Shown here one piece after another: positions 1-8,570 of a stretch of 64,000 nt of DNA. Origin of the DNA: Rhizobium sp. 18055. GTDB taxonomy: Bacteria; Pseudomonadota; Alphaproteobacteria; Rhizobiales; Rhizobiaceae. The stretch's first letter is position 1, and each line of letters opens with the position of its first letter. The notes beneath the pieces are model-generated. The model was given only the letters and a program-made list of their open reading frames with translations, was not told the origin of the DNA and did not search any database. Both the position numbers and the translations under genes were made by a program. Location: NCBI RefSeq assembly GCF_902706285.1, contig NZ_CACSKD010000003.1:124001-188000 (forward strand). The letters run 5' to 3'.

Positions 1-775
1 AGATCACCTTCACCATCTCGGGGATCGATCGGTCGCCGGCCTTGATCCGCCCGAGCACCGCGCGCTCGCGCATCCGCCGATGCGTCTTCAACGCCCGCAT
101 GAACGAGAGTGGCTTGCGCACCGGGCCGCCATGGCCCGGAAACAGCAGCCGGTCGCGCCGCGCGATGAGCTTGTCGAGCGAGCCCATGTAATCGGTCATC
201 GATCCATCCGGCGGCGCCACGATCGATGTCGCCCAGGCCATCACGTGATCGGCCGAAAACAGGATGCCCGTTCCCTCCAGCGCAAAGGCCATATGGTTGG
301 CCGCATGGCCCGGCGTGTGCACGCCGGTCAGCCGCCAGCCGTCACCCTCGATCGTCTCACCGTCAACAAGCGCGATATCCGGCCGGAACGCCATGTCGGC
401 ACTCTCGGCAAACGGGTTGATCTCGCCCTCATGCAGCGGCCGCGCCGCCCGATGCGGCCCCTCGGCCACCGTCGGCGCACCGGTTATGTCCTGCAGCCGT
501 CTTGCCAGCGGCGAGTGGTCGCGATGCGTATGGCTGATCAGGATATGCGTCACCGCGCGTCCATCCAGCGCTGCCATCAGCGCCGCAAGATGCGCCTCGT
601 CCTCCGGCCCCGGATCGATCACCGCCACCGAGCGGTCGCCGACGATATAGCTGTTGGTGCCGTGGAAGGTGAAGGGGCTCGGATTGTTGACCGTCAGCCG
701 CTGCACACCCGGCGCGACGGCGACCGGCTGGCCATAGGAGGGCTCGAAGGCAAGATTGAAATCCGGGTTCGCCAT
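1..775 (-). CDS. MBL-fold metallo-hydrolase, C-terminus outside window
   Basis: Metallo-beta-lactamase-fold hydrolase, probably of the RNase Z/glyoxalase II-like group that takes small thioester or lactone substrates; the substrate cannot be told. The metal-binding motif HTHRDH lies at residues 82-87 (H82, H84, D86, H87), and later there is a GVHTPGHA segment and a FPGHGGP segment, both typical of the family. The start ATG at 773-775 begins MANPDFNLAFEP. No in-frame ATG exists upstream before a stop. The gene runs off the window start, so about 258 codons are visible. A 12-bp minisatellite lies directly upstream. Confident in the fold, not in the substrate. Confidence 0.85.
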   Translation of the reverse strand, partial: MANPDFNLAFEPSYGQPVAVAPGVQRLTVNNPSPFTFHGTNSYIVGDRSVAVIDPGPEDEAHLAALMAALDGRAVTHILISHTHRDHSPLARRLQDITGAPTVAEGPHRAARPLHEGEINPFAESADMAFRPDIALVDGETIEGDGWRLTGVHTPGHAANHMAFALEGTGILFSADHVMAWATSIVAPPDGSMTDYMGSLDKLIARRDRLLFPGHGGPVRKPLSFMRALKTHRRMRERAVLGRIKAGDRSIPEMVKVI

Positions 776-803
776 GTCGTTCGTGCTGTCGCCTCTGCCG
801 CCT

Positions 804-947
804 TGCCCGCAATCTTGCCCAACGGCTTGCCCATTGTCTTGCCCGCTGGCTTGCCCGCCTGCTTGTTCGTCGCCTGGCCCGCCGGCTTGTTCGTCGTTTG
901 GCCCGCCGGTTTGCCGGGCGCCTGGCCTGTCGTCCGGCCCGCTACCC
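804..947. repeat. 12-bp minisatellite, about 12 degenerate units
   Basis: Twelve consecutive 12-nt units of the form TTGCCCNNNNNN (plus strand), several degenerate to TTGTTC or TGGCCC, run from 804 to 947. In one minus-strand frame they read as a tetrapeptide repeat of the form G-(K/Q)-x-x (for example GKPA, GQTT, GKTM, GKIA). That frame is not the frame of the downstream MBL-fold gene starting at 775 and has only a TTG start at 949-951. It fills most of the 251-nt gap between the cupin gene and the MBL-fold gene. Confidence 0.8.
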
Positions 948-1027
948 TCAATCCGGCAGCCTGTTACCACGCTGCTATCGCCGCCATCGGCTGCAGGGTT
1001 TGCAGCCGATCCATGCCGTTCTCGACC

Positions 1028-1324
1028 CTACTTATACTCGATCTCGATGAACGACATCGGCTGATCGCCGGCATTGACGACATTGTGCTCGGTGCCGGCA
1101 TCGCGCCGGTAGGCGTCACCCTTGGCGATATCCACCCGCCGGCTGCTATCCTTCTCCTCGAGCAGGAACTGGCAATCGGTCATCGGCACCACGACATAGC
1201 CCATCCCATGCGTATGCACCCCGGTATCGGCACCCGGCTCGAAATCCCAGCGGGTGATCCGCACCACCGCGTCGTCGAGCAGGAGGGTGGCAAGGGCAGG
1301 CGGGCGGGCATGATACTGGCTCAT
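1028..1324 (-). CDS. small single-domain cupin protein
   Basis: A 98-residue protein consisting of one cupin beta-barrel. The first cupin motif is visible as a GVHTHGMGYVVVP-like stretch with two histidines, followed by a glutamate-rich middle and the second motif around EHNVVNAG. Such small cupins bind a metal, but their reactions vary widely. The ATG at 1322-1324 (MSQYHARP) is chosen; a TTG six bases upstream is less likely. It lies alone on the minus strand, upstream of the minisatellite and the MBL-fold gene. Function is not assigned. Confidence 0.75.
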   Translation of the reverse strand: MSQYHARPPALATLLLDDAVVRITRWDFEPGADTGVHTHGMGYVVVPMTDCQFLLEEKDSSRRVDIAKGDAYRRDAGTEHNVVNAGDQPMSFIEIEYK

Positions 1325-1498
1325 CTTCAATCCGTCAGGTTGGCTTGTTTCCTCAAAGACCTAGCACGCCCTCGACCACCACGCACAGGCAACTGCGCAC
1401 AGAAATATGCTTGCCCCGAAACTTAATGATTGTGACGTCATCAGACCTTTGCTAATCAGGCGACGAATTGGCAAGCGGTCTCCGCTTCCAAGCTCTGG

Positions 1499-1572
1499 TG
1501 GGGCGTCGCCAAGCGGTAAGGCTCCGGTTTTTGGTACCGGCATCCCAGGTTCGAATCCTGGCGCCCCAGCCA
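1499..1572 (+). tRNA. tRNA-Gln (anticodon TTG)
   Basis: Acceptor arm TGGGGCG (1499-1505) pairs with CGCCCCA (1562-1568). The anticodon stem CCGGT/ACCGG (1524-1528, 1536-1540) closes a seven-base loop with TTG at 1531-1533. The T-arm contains GGTTCGAATCC. Discriminator G is at 1569 and an encoded CCA at 1570-1572. Confidence 0.97.
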
Positions 1573-1682
1573 CAAGAGTTTTCAATAGAGCAATTGCTTG
1601 GAAGATTTTCCTGACAGTCGAACTGGCTGAGGCAGATAGCTGTGTTGTCCGTTGCCTGAGACAAGGTCTTGACCCAAAAACG

Positions 1683-1710
1683 AAAAAAGGCGGAACCTTC
1701 GTCCCGCCTT
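1683..1710 (-). terminator. intrinsic terminator of the small lipoprotein gene
   Basis: Read on the minus strand, AAGGCGG and CCGCCTT form a seven-pair stem around a ten-base loop and are followed by a T run (the plus-strand A run at 1683-1688). It sits 26 bases past the stop of the lipoprotein gene ending at 1737. Confidence 0.85.
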
Positions 1711-1736
1711 CCTCATCGCAAATCCTGAAATCGCGC

Positions 1737-2153
1737 TTACTGCGCCGCCGGCTGGGCCGGGATCAGCACTTCGGCGCAATACGACGGACCATTGGTGCCC
1801 GGCACGTCGCCGGAAACGCGGATGGTGCGGATCGAATAATCGGAATTGGTGGTGATCTCGGCCGAGCAGCGCAGATACTGCTTGCGGGCGGGCGAGATCT
1901 GCTTGCCGCGCTTGCCATCGGCGCCGTCAGCATACTTTGCCGGGATGGTCACGGTCTTGTATCCGCCCTTCCAGGTGTAGATGTTGCCATTGCCGGTATC
2001 GGCATCGGTCAGCGGTGGGCCGAAGGCGGCGAAGAACTTGCCGGCCGACTTGCCGACCCAGTAGCTGGAGATCGGATCGGCTGCCATTGGAATGGTCGTG
2101 CAGCCGGCCAGCATGATTGCCAGCCCGGCGGCTGCGAAAGTGCGGAGTTTCAT
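1737..2153 (-). CDS. small putative lipoprotein, hypothetical
   Basis: A 138-residue exported protein. Residues 1-18 form a lipoprotein signal peptide ending in the lipobox LAGC, so it should be acylated on Cys18 and anchored in the membrane. The mature part contains WVGKSAGKFFAAFGPP and YTWKGGYKT segments resembling small conserved rhizobial lipoproteins, plus two further cysteines (in RCSAE and YCAEV) that could form a disulfide. The start ATG at 2151-2153 is preceded by AGGGA. The longer open frame upstream lacks a signal peptide at its start and is rejected. An intrinsic terminator follows. Confidence 0.8.
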   Translation of the reverse strand: MKLRTFAAAGLAIMLAGCTTIPMAADPISSYWVGKSAGKFFAAFGPPLTDADTGNGNIYTWKGGYKTVTIPAKYADGADGKRGKQISPARKQYLRCSAEITTNSDYSIRTIRVSGDVPGTNGPSYCAEVLIPAQPAAQ

Positions 2154-2378
2154 CGTGTCGTCCCTGAATTTGTCGCGCATTCGGCGGCGGGAATCACTGC
2201 CCCTGCAGCGTTTCAGCCAGTCCTGTTCAGCGCTGTAGCGCGGAACCCGGCAAAAGAAAATCGGCTCGCCTTCGCAATTGCAAAATTTGCTGGAGGTGTG
2301 GCTTTTGCTCCACCGCAAAGCGCTTTGGCACAGGCCTTGTCGGGGTCATAAAAATGCAACCGTTTTTGGATTTTGATG

Positions 2379-2408
2379 CTTGCGCAACGATAGGGGCGGG
2401 TCTATAGA
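2379..2408 (+). promoter_or_regulatory. candidate promoter of tRNA-Pro
   Basis: CTTGCG at 2379-2384 and TATAGA at 2403-2408 are separated by 18 bases and lie 14 bases before the mature tRNA start, a plausible sigma-70 promoter. Inferred from spacing only. Confidence 0.5.
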
Positions 2409-2422
2409 GGCGCCGCTGGTCA

Positions 2423-2499
2423 CGGAGTGTAGCGCAGTCTGGTAGCGCACGTCGTTCGGGACGACGGGGTCGGAGGTTCGAATCCTCTCACTCCGACCA
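2423..2499 (+). tRNA. tRNA-Pro (anticodon CGG)
   Basis: Acceptor CGGAGTG (2423-2429) pairs with CACTCCG (2489-2495). The anticodon stem CGTCG/CGACG closes the loop TTCGGGA with anticodon CGG at 2457-2459. The T-loop is GGTTCGAATCC, discriminator A is at 2496, and CCA is encoded at 2497-2499. Confidence 0.97.
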
Positions 2500-2675
2500 G
2501 CTGACAAAGTGCCGTCACAACCTGTTCTCCGTGCAGAACGACAGCAAAGCCGATCGCAAAAGCTGCGCGGTCACCTCCAGCGTGGCACCCGCCCTTCCGC
2601 AACAGGCACTTCCGCCCAATCTGGATATTGCCTCGCGCATGGCAGGCGCTTAAAGCTTGCTGCCAATAGCGCGTC

Positions 2676-3509
<834 letters not shown>

Positions 3510-3556
3510 GCGGTATTGGCAAGCACGACAGCAACGCATGCTTCGGGAGGCATCCG

Positions 3557-4081
3557 CTGACAGCGTCTTTCGAGATCAGCCGGGCCACCGAGGCGGACGC
3601 CGCAGCGCTTGCCGATTTCGCGGCGCGGCTGTTCCGCTCAACCTACAGCGCCGACACGGCCGCAGCCGATCTCGATGCCTACATTGACAACGCGTTCAGC
3701 ATGGAGCGTCAGGCAGCCGAGATAACCGATCCCTCGGCCGCCGTTTTCGTGGTGAAGGCTGCTGGGGTGATGATCGGCTATGCGCATCTCGATGTAGATC
3801 GGGCCGATCAACACAATGCACTGCTCAGTCGGATCTACATCGATGCCGATTGGCGGGGCAAAGGATTGGCAAGAGATCTGCTCGAAACAATCATCGATGA
3901 GTGCGGCAAGCGCCGCGTCGCCCGCCTTGAGCTCACCGTGTTCGAGAACAACGCCCGCGCCATCGCCTTCTACGGCAAGGTCGGTTTTGTGGTCACGGGC
4001 AGCACGACTTTCACCGTTGGTGACGACGTGCAGAGGGATCTGGTGATGACATTGGATGTGACCGCGCGGTCCGATCGATAA
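3557..4081 (+). CDS. GNAT-family N-acetyltransferase (probable CTG start)
   Basis: An acetyltransferase of the GNAT superfamily, transferring acetyl from acetyl-CoA to an unknown amine, perhaps a ribosomal protein N-terminus (RimI-like). The core motif A is visible as IYIDADWRGKGLARDLL (R/QxxGxG/A pattern), followed by LELTVFENNARAIAFYGKVGF. The frame has no ATG near its beginning. The best start is CTG at 3557, six bases after GGGAGG (3545-3550), giving 174 residues. A more upstream start would overlap allE. The ATG at 3538 is out of frame. Confidence 0.8.
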   Translation: MTASFEISRATEADAAALADFAARLFRSTYSADTAAADLDAYIDNAFSMERQAAEITDPSAAVFVVKAAGVMIGYAHLDVDRADQHNALLSRIYIDADWRGKGLARDLLETIIDECGKRRVARLELTVFENNARAIAFYGKVGFVVTGSTTFTVGDDVQRDLVMTLDVTARSDR

Positions 4082-4343
4082 GCCTTGGCTGGCTGGTGGC
4101 CGTCTGATAGCCGTGGCCGCCCAGTGATCGGCCACCACTTCAACGGCCATACGTGATGGCAATCGACCGAAACTCTCCTCCACCCTCATTCTCGCCCTTG
4201 TGGCGGGAATCCAGCCACGGCGCGTCTGCGCCGTGGAATAGTCTTTTTATTCAGAGACTTGAGCACAGGGGCGAGAGATGTGTCGCAGCCAGAGCCTGCG
4301 ACATCGAGGCCCCGAGGCCGCCAATTCCAGCGATGTCGCTGTC
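4082..4343. other. gene-free interval with a strong inverted repeat
   Basis: No convincing gene here. It holds a perfect nine-pair inverted repeat, CCACGGCGC (4215-4223) with GCGCCGTGG (4228-4236), loop GTCT. The surrounding text (4170-4290) looks like dispersed rhizobial intergenic repeat sequence (CTCGCCCTTGTGGCGGGAAT). The hairpin could end transcription of the GNAT gene, but no T run follows directly. Confidence 0.5.
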
Positions 4344-4372
4344 AAAAAAACGGGGCCACTTGAGCCCCGTTT
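4344..4372 (-). terminator. intrinsic terminator downstream of cysN
   Basis: On the minus strand AACGGGGC and GCCCCGTT form an eight-pair stem with a seven-base loop, followed by a run of T (plus-strand A run 4344-4350). It lies just past the cysN stop at 4386. Confidence 0.92.
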
Positions 4373-4385
4373 CCATTCTCAAACC

Positions 4386-5870
4386 TCAGATATCGCTCGC
4401 CGCATTCGACCAGAGATCGGCGGCCTGCGCCGCCGTCATCCGCCGCACCTCGGCCTCGTCACGGCGCCCGGCAAACAGCTCGCTCGCCATGATCTGGTCG
4501 GCAAGGTCGGCCGGTAGCGACAGGATCACCCGGGCGTCGCCGCTGTGGAGGCCGCCGAGCTGGGAGCGCTTGCCCGTGATCATCCCGCCCGCCACCGTGT
4601 TGTTGGTGTCGGGATCGATCAGGATGAAGGCGCCGGTCGAGCGGTTCTGCTCGTAGGGATCGAAGATCGCCGCCTCGTCGAAGGCGAGATGCACCTTGCC
4701 GATGGCGTTCATGTAGAGCGTTTCGGCAGCACTCCAGGTGCCGGTCTTCAGCTGCAGCTGCGCCACAGGCTGCACCTGCACGCGCTGGCGGCGGCTGCCG
4801 CTCTTCAGCCAGTAGCGCTTGCCGGCCTCGATGCCTTCAGGCTGCAGCGCCACGATCTGCGCGTCAAAACCAAGGCCGACCTGCGGTTGGCTGTCGATCG
4901 AGACGATCATGTCGCCGCGTGCCACGTCCACCTGCCGGTCGAGCACCAGCGTGATCGCATCGCCGGCGACCGCCGCGTTGCGCACCAGGTCGAAGGTGAC
5001 GATCTTCGAGACGTTGGCGACCATGCCCGACGGCAGGATCATCACGCTGTCACCCGGCTTCACCGAGCCGCCGGCAACCGTGCCCTGATAACCGCGGAAA
5101 CTTTCGCCCGGGCGCGACACGCGCTGCACGGAGAGCCGGAAGCCGACCGTCTGCGACGAGCGCACGGTGGCAAGCTCCAGCGTTTCGATCAGCGTCGGGC
5201 CGGAGTACCACGGCATCGAGGCTTCGCCGGAATAGACGACGTTCTCGCCCTTCAGCGCCGACATCGGGATCGCGGTGATCTGCTTGACGCCGAGCGAGAG
5301 GGCAAATTCGCGGAACTCGTGGGTGATCTTTTCGAAACCGGCGCGGTCGTAGTTGGTCAGGTCGATCTTGTTGATGGCCAGCACGAACTGCTTGATGCCG
5401 AGCAGCGAGGCGATCGTCGCGTGGCGGCGCGTCTGCTCGAGAATGCCGGCGCGGGCATCGATCAGGAGAATCGCCAGATCGGCGGTGGAAGCGCCGGTCG
5501 CCATGTTGCGGGTGTACTGCTCGTGGCCGGGGGTATCGGCAACGATGAACGAGCGCCTGTCGGTGGCGAAATAGCGATAGGCGACATCGATGGTGATGCC
5601 CTGTTCGCGCTCCGCCTGCAGGCCATCGAGCAGCAATGCGAAGTCGGGCAGGCCGAGATCGTTCTGCTTGCCGGTGGAATCCCGGCGCAGCGTCGCGGCC
5701 TGGTCTTCCTTGACGGCCTTGGTGTCCCAGAGCAGGCGGCCGATCAGCGTGGACTTGCCGTCGTCGACGCTGCCGCAGGTGATGAGGCGCAACGGTCGCG
5801 TATCGCGCACGGCCTTGGCTGGCTCGGCGGCGGGAACGGCGATGGCGCTTGCTGTAGCTGCTGCAGTCAT
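4386..5870 (-). CDS. cysN: sulfate adenylyltransferase subunit 1 (GTPase)
   Basis: GTP-hydrolysing subunit of ATP sulfurylase. It drives formation of adenosine 5'-phosphosulfate (APS) by the CysD subunit. The EF-Tu-like GTPase motifs are all present: GSVDDGKST at 33-41, DTPGHEQY at 112-119 and NKID at 167-170, followed by beta-barrel domains. At 494 residues it ends without an APS kinase (CysC) domain, unlike NodQ-type fusions. The start ATG at 5868-5870 sits one base after the cysD stop, so the two are probably translationally coupled. An intrinsic terminator follows. Confidence 0.95.
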   Translation of the reverse strand: MTAAATASAIAVPAAEPAKAVRDTRPLRLITCGSVDDGKSTLIGRLLWDTKAVKEDQAATLRRDSTGKQNDLGLPDFALLLDGLQAEREQGITIDVAYRYFATDRRSFIVADTPGHEQYTRNMATGASTADLAILLIDARAGILEQTRRHATIASLLGIKQFVLAINKIDLTNYDRAGFEKITHEFREFALSLGVKQITAIPMSALKGENVVYSGEASMPWYSGPTLIETLELATVRSSQTVGFRLSVQRVSRPGESFRGYQGTVAGGSVKPGDSVMILPSGMVANVSKIVTFDLVRNAAVAGDAITLVLDRQVDVARGDMIVSIDSQPQVGLGFDAQIVALQPEGIEAGKRYWLKSGSRRQRVQVQPVAQLQLKTGTWSAAETLYMNAIGKVHLAFDEAAIFDPYEQNRSTGAFILIDPDTNNTVAGGMITGKRSQLGGLHSGDARVILSLPADLADQIMASELFAGRRDEAEVRRMTAAQAADLWSNAASDI

Positions 5871-5871
5871 C

Positions 5872-6825
5872 TCAGAAATATCCTTCACGCTTCTTTTTCT
5901 CCATGGAGCCCGACTGGTCGCGATCGATGGCGCGGCCCTGGCGTTCGGAGACAGTGGCAATTTCGAGTTCGGCGATCACCTCTTCGAGCGTGGTCGCCTG
6001 CGATGGGATGGCACCCGTCAGCGGGAAGTCGCCGAGCGTGCGGAAGCGGATCATGCCTTCCTGGCGGACTTCGCCGGGCAGCAGTTCCAGCCGTGGGTCT
6101 TCGGCAAGGATCATCATCCCGTCGCGCTCCACGAAGGGTCGCTTCTTGGCGTAGTAGAGCGGCACCAGCGGAATGTCTTCGGCCTGGATGTAGCGCCAGA
6201 TATCGACCTCCGTCCAGTTCGACAGCGGGAATGCACGCACGCTTTCGCCCTTGCGGATCTGGCCGTTATAGACGTTCCACAGTTCCGGGCGCTGGTTGCG
6301 CGGGTCCCAGCGATGGTCGGGCGTGCGGAACGAGTAGATCCGCTCCTTGGCCCGGCTGGCTTCCTCGTCGCGGCGCGCACCGCCGAAGGCGGCATCGAAC
6401 TGGCCGGCGTCGAGCGCCTGGCGCAGGCCCTCGGTCTTCATGATGTCGGTGAAGGTGGCCGAGCCATGGGTGAACGGGGTGATGTTTTCGGCAGCACCGC
6501 GCGGATTGATGTGCTCGATCAGGTCGAGATCGTATTTCTTCGCGGTCGCATCGCGAAAGGCGATCATCTCGCGGAACTTCCAGCCGGTGTTGACATGCAG
6601 CAGCGGGAAGGGGACACGGCCGGGATAGAAGGCCTTGCGTGCCAGATGCAGCAGCACCGAGCTATCCTTGCCGATCGAGTACAGCATGACAGGGCGCTCG
6701 AACTCGGCAGCGACTTCGCGGAAAATATGGATGGATTCGTTCTCGAGCGCCTTCAGATGAGGGTCGAGCGGCGGTTTGACGCTCTGCGGGTTGCTGAGCT
6801 CCGTATCCGGACGGCTGTCTTGCAT
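5872..6825 (-). CDS. cysD: sulfate adenylyltransferase subunit 2
   Basis: Catalytic subunit of ATP sulfurylase: ATP plus sulfate to APS and pyrophosphate. The PP-loop SIGKDSS is at residues 50-56, in the PAPS reductase-like fold. The later [17 protein letters not shown] segment and the C-terminal KREGYF ending are characteristic of CysD. Length 317 residues is usual. It lies between cysH (108 bases upstream) and cysN (one base downstream), in one likely transcription unit. Confidence 0.96.
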   Translation of the reverse strand: MQDSRPDTELSNPQSVKPPLDPHLKALENESIHIFREVAAEFERPVMLYSIGKDSSVLLHLARKAFYPGRVPFPLLHVNTGWKFREMIAFRDATAKKYDLDLIEHINPRGAAENITPFTHGSATFTDIMKTEGLRQALDAGQFDAAFGGARRDEEASRAKERIYSFRTPDHRWDPRNQRPELWNVYNGQIRKGESVRAFPLSNWTEVDIWRYIQAEDIPLVPLYYAKKRPFVERDGMMILAEDPRLELLPGEVRQEGMIRFRTLGDFPLTGAIPSQATTLEEVIAELEIATVSERQGRAIDRDQSGSMEKKKREGYF

Positions 6826-6933
6826 GTCTTACTCCAACTTAGATCATTCGCAGCGTCTGACGCTGGAATGCAATCTGTGTGTGCCATCGGGGAGCGCCGG
6901 CGGTGGCCGCGCTCGGATCCCGATGCCGATGGG

Positions 6934-7677
6934 TTACTGTTGAATGGAAATGGCCGATGCCTCTTCGGCAACATGCAGACCGCATTCGCGCGTCTCGTCC
7001 TGTTCCCACCACCAGCGGCCGGCGCGCTCGGGCTCGCCGGGCTTGATGGCGCGGGTACAGGGCTCGCAGCCGATCGACGGATAGCCGCGGGCATGCAGCG
7101 GATTGATGGGAACGCTGTTGTCGCCGACATAGGCCTTGATGACGTCGAGATCCCAGTCCGCCAGAGGATTGATCTTCAGCAGGTGGCGCTCGGCATCATA
7201 TTCAGCAAACGGCGTTTCGGCGCGATTGGCCGACTGGCCGCGGCGCAGGCCGGTGATCCAGATGGTGGCCCCATCGAGCGCGCGCGCAAGCGGCTTCAGC
7301 TTGCGCACGCCACAACAGGCATGCCTGGCTTCGACGCTCTCATAGAAGCCGTTGAGGCCGTACTGCGCCGCATAGGCGTCGATATCGGCCTGTTCCGGCG
7401 CGTAGCGCTGGATATGGATGTCGTACTGCTTCTCGGTCTCGTCGAGCAGCGTCAGCGTCTCGGGAAACAGTCGGCCGGTCTGCAGCGTCACCACGTCGAT
7501 CGGCAGGCGATGATTTCCGATTTCGGCGGTGATCACCTGGTCCTCGATGCCGAGAGATGTCGTGAAGACGACGCGACCGCCAAGGCCGGCGACGAACGAC
7601 AGGCGTTCGGCGAGATTCAGGCTGGCAAGTTTCGCGTTCAGCGTTTCCGCTTCTTCGATTGTATGGGCAACAGTCAT
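6934..7677 (-). CDS. cysH: adenylylsulfate (APS) reductase, Fe-S type
   Basis: Reduces APS to sulfite in assimilatory sulfate reduction. The protein has the cluster-binding cysteines of APS-type enzymes (C121-C122 and C204-x-x-C207), which true PAPS reductases lack, and the catalytic ECGLH motif near the C-terminus (C232). The absence of a CysC kinase next door agrees with direct use of APS. Length 247 residues is typical. It is the first gene of cysH-cysD-cysN and divergent from an Rrf2-type regulator, suggesting regulation from the shared 413-base intergenic region. Confidence 0.94.
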   Translation of the reverse strand: MTVAHTIEEAETLNAKLASLNLAERLSFVAGLGGRVVFTTSLGIEDQVITAEIGNHRLPIDVVTLQTGRLFPETLTLLDETEKQYDIHIQRYAPEQADIDAYAAQYGLNGFYESVEARHACCGVRKLKPLARALDGATIWITGLRRGQSANRAETPFAEYDAERHLLKINPLADWDLDVIKAYVGDNSVPINPLHARGYPSIGCEPCTRAIKPGEPERAGRWWWEQDETRECGLHVAEEASAISIQQ

Positions 7678-7844
7678 GGGGGTCCTGTCCTAGATAGTGA
7701 CAGGAGTATCGCAGCTTGGGCGCATATCTGACAGAAACATGCATTTCGAAAGCGGGCCGGATAGGAGCAAATATCTCTCCCCGGCCGCTGCAATGCAGAA
7801 AAGCCACCGCGCAGAGTTCGAAAACCGCCCGTGAACCTTAATCC

Positions 7845-7859
7845 CTATCAATTTAGTAG
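7845..7859. promoter_or_regulatory. candidate operator in the cysH/Rrf2 divergent region
   Basis: CTATCAA-T-TTAGTAG is an imperfect 15-base palindrome (five of seven arm positions match) in the shared intergenic region. Rrf2-family regulators usually bind such AT-rich dyads, so it could be the site for the adjacent regulator. Inference only. Confidence 0.45.
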
Positions 7860-7922
7860 AGTTACACGCAGGCTGTCAATCGGAAATCTGATTTGATGCC
7901 CGCAGGGCGGATTTCTGACGTA

Positions 7923-7985
7923 AATTCAACAATGCTGAATTGAGATGGAAAACAAGGTCGAAGACCCTGCATCTCAAGGGTTTTT
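7923..7985 (+). promoter_or_regulatory. two hairpins in the leader of the Rrf2 gene
   Basis: The first inverted repeat is AATTCA (7923-7928) with TGAATT (7936-7941). The second is ACCCT (7964-7968) with AGGGT (7977-7981), followed by a T run to 7985. The second resembles a weak intrinsic terminator about 105 bases before the Rrf2 start codon, compatible with an attenuator or the end of a short RNA. Confidence 0.35.
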
Positions 7986-8090
7986 GCGCGTTTGTTCAAA
8001 CTCCATTCATCCGGCGTGTGGCATAGAGGCAGGAAGAGGATTTTCGTCGGGCTCGCGTTTTGCCCGCCGCGTGTGTGTCGATGGTCTAAA

Positions 8091-8537
8091 ATGATTACGC
8101 AGAAGGCGAAATATGCGCTCCGGGCGCTCACCGCACTGGCCGAGGCTGATGACGGCGAACCTGTGATGATTTCAGACATTGCAGCGCAGCAGAAGATCCC
8201 GAAGAAGTTCCTCGAGCAGATCCTTCTCGACCTCAAGCATCAGGGCATCGTCGTCAGCCGCCGCGGCAAGCAGGGCGGTTATCTCTTGCTGAAGCCGGCC
8301 GACATGATCACCTTCGGCGAGGTGCTGCGCATCATCGACGGCCCGATCGCGCCGCTCCCCTGCCTGTCGATCACCGCTTACCGCAAGTGCGACGATTGCG
8401 ATGGCGAGCAGACCTGCCAGATCCGACACGTCTTCGCCAAAGTCGCCGATGCTACCCGCAAGGTGCTGTTCTCGACCACCATCGCCGATGCCATCGCCCC
8501 TGCGAGAGGCACCCAGGTCACCCGCATGCTGGCCTGA
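8091..8537 (+). CDS. Rrf2-family transcriptional regulator, four cysteines
   Basis: A 148-residue winged-helix regulator of the Rrf2 family (IscR, NsrR, CymR relatives). The N-terminus MITQKAKYALRAL and the recognition region IPKKFLEQILLDLK followed by RRGKQGGY are family hallmarks. Cysteines C91, C100, C103 and C109 could bind an Fe-S cluster, though their spacing is not that of IscR. Its divergent position next to cysHDN suggests control of sulfate assimilation, as for CymR-like regulators; that is inference. The ATG at 8091 is chosen because it matches the family N-terminus, though its ribosome-binding site is weak. Confidence 0.88.
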   Translation: MITQKAKYALRALTALAEADDGEPVMISDIAAQQKIPKKFLEQILLDLKHQGIVVSRRGKQGGYLLLKPADMITFGEVLRIIDGPIAPLPCLSITAYRKCDDCDGEQTCQIRHVFAKVADATRKVLFSTTIADAIAPARGTQVTRMLA

Positions 8538-8570
8538 GCCAGTTGCTCTGCGCTTTGGGCTACGGGCGCT

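Noticed and set aside
80..1426. Long plus-strand frame over the MBL-fold and cupin genes
   Set aside because: Arg/His-rich translation mirroring the minus-strand genes; the minus strand has clear motifs.
4386..5960. Longer CysN start at 5960
   Set aside because: It would overlap cysD by nearly 90 bases; the ATG one base after cysD gives the family N-terminus.
4545..7731. Plus-strand frames of 632 and 713 residues over cysHDN
   Set aside because: Antisense shadows of the well-recognised cys genes; no domains or ribosome-binding sites.
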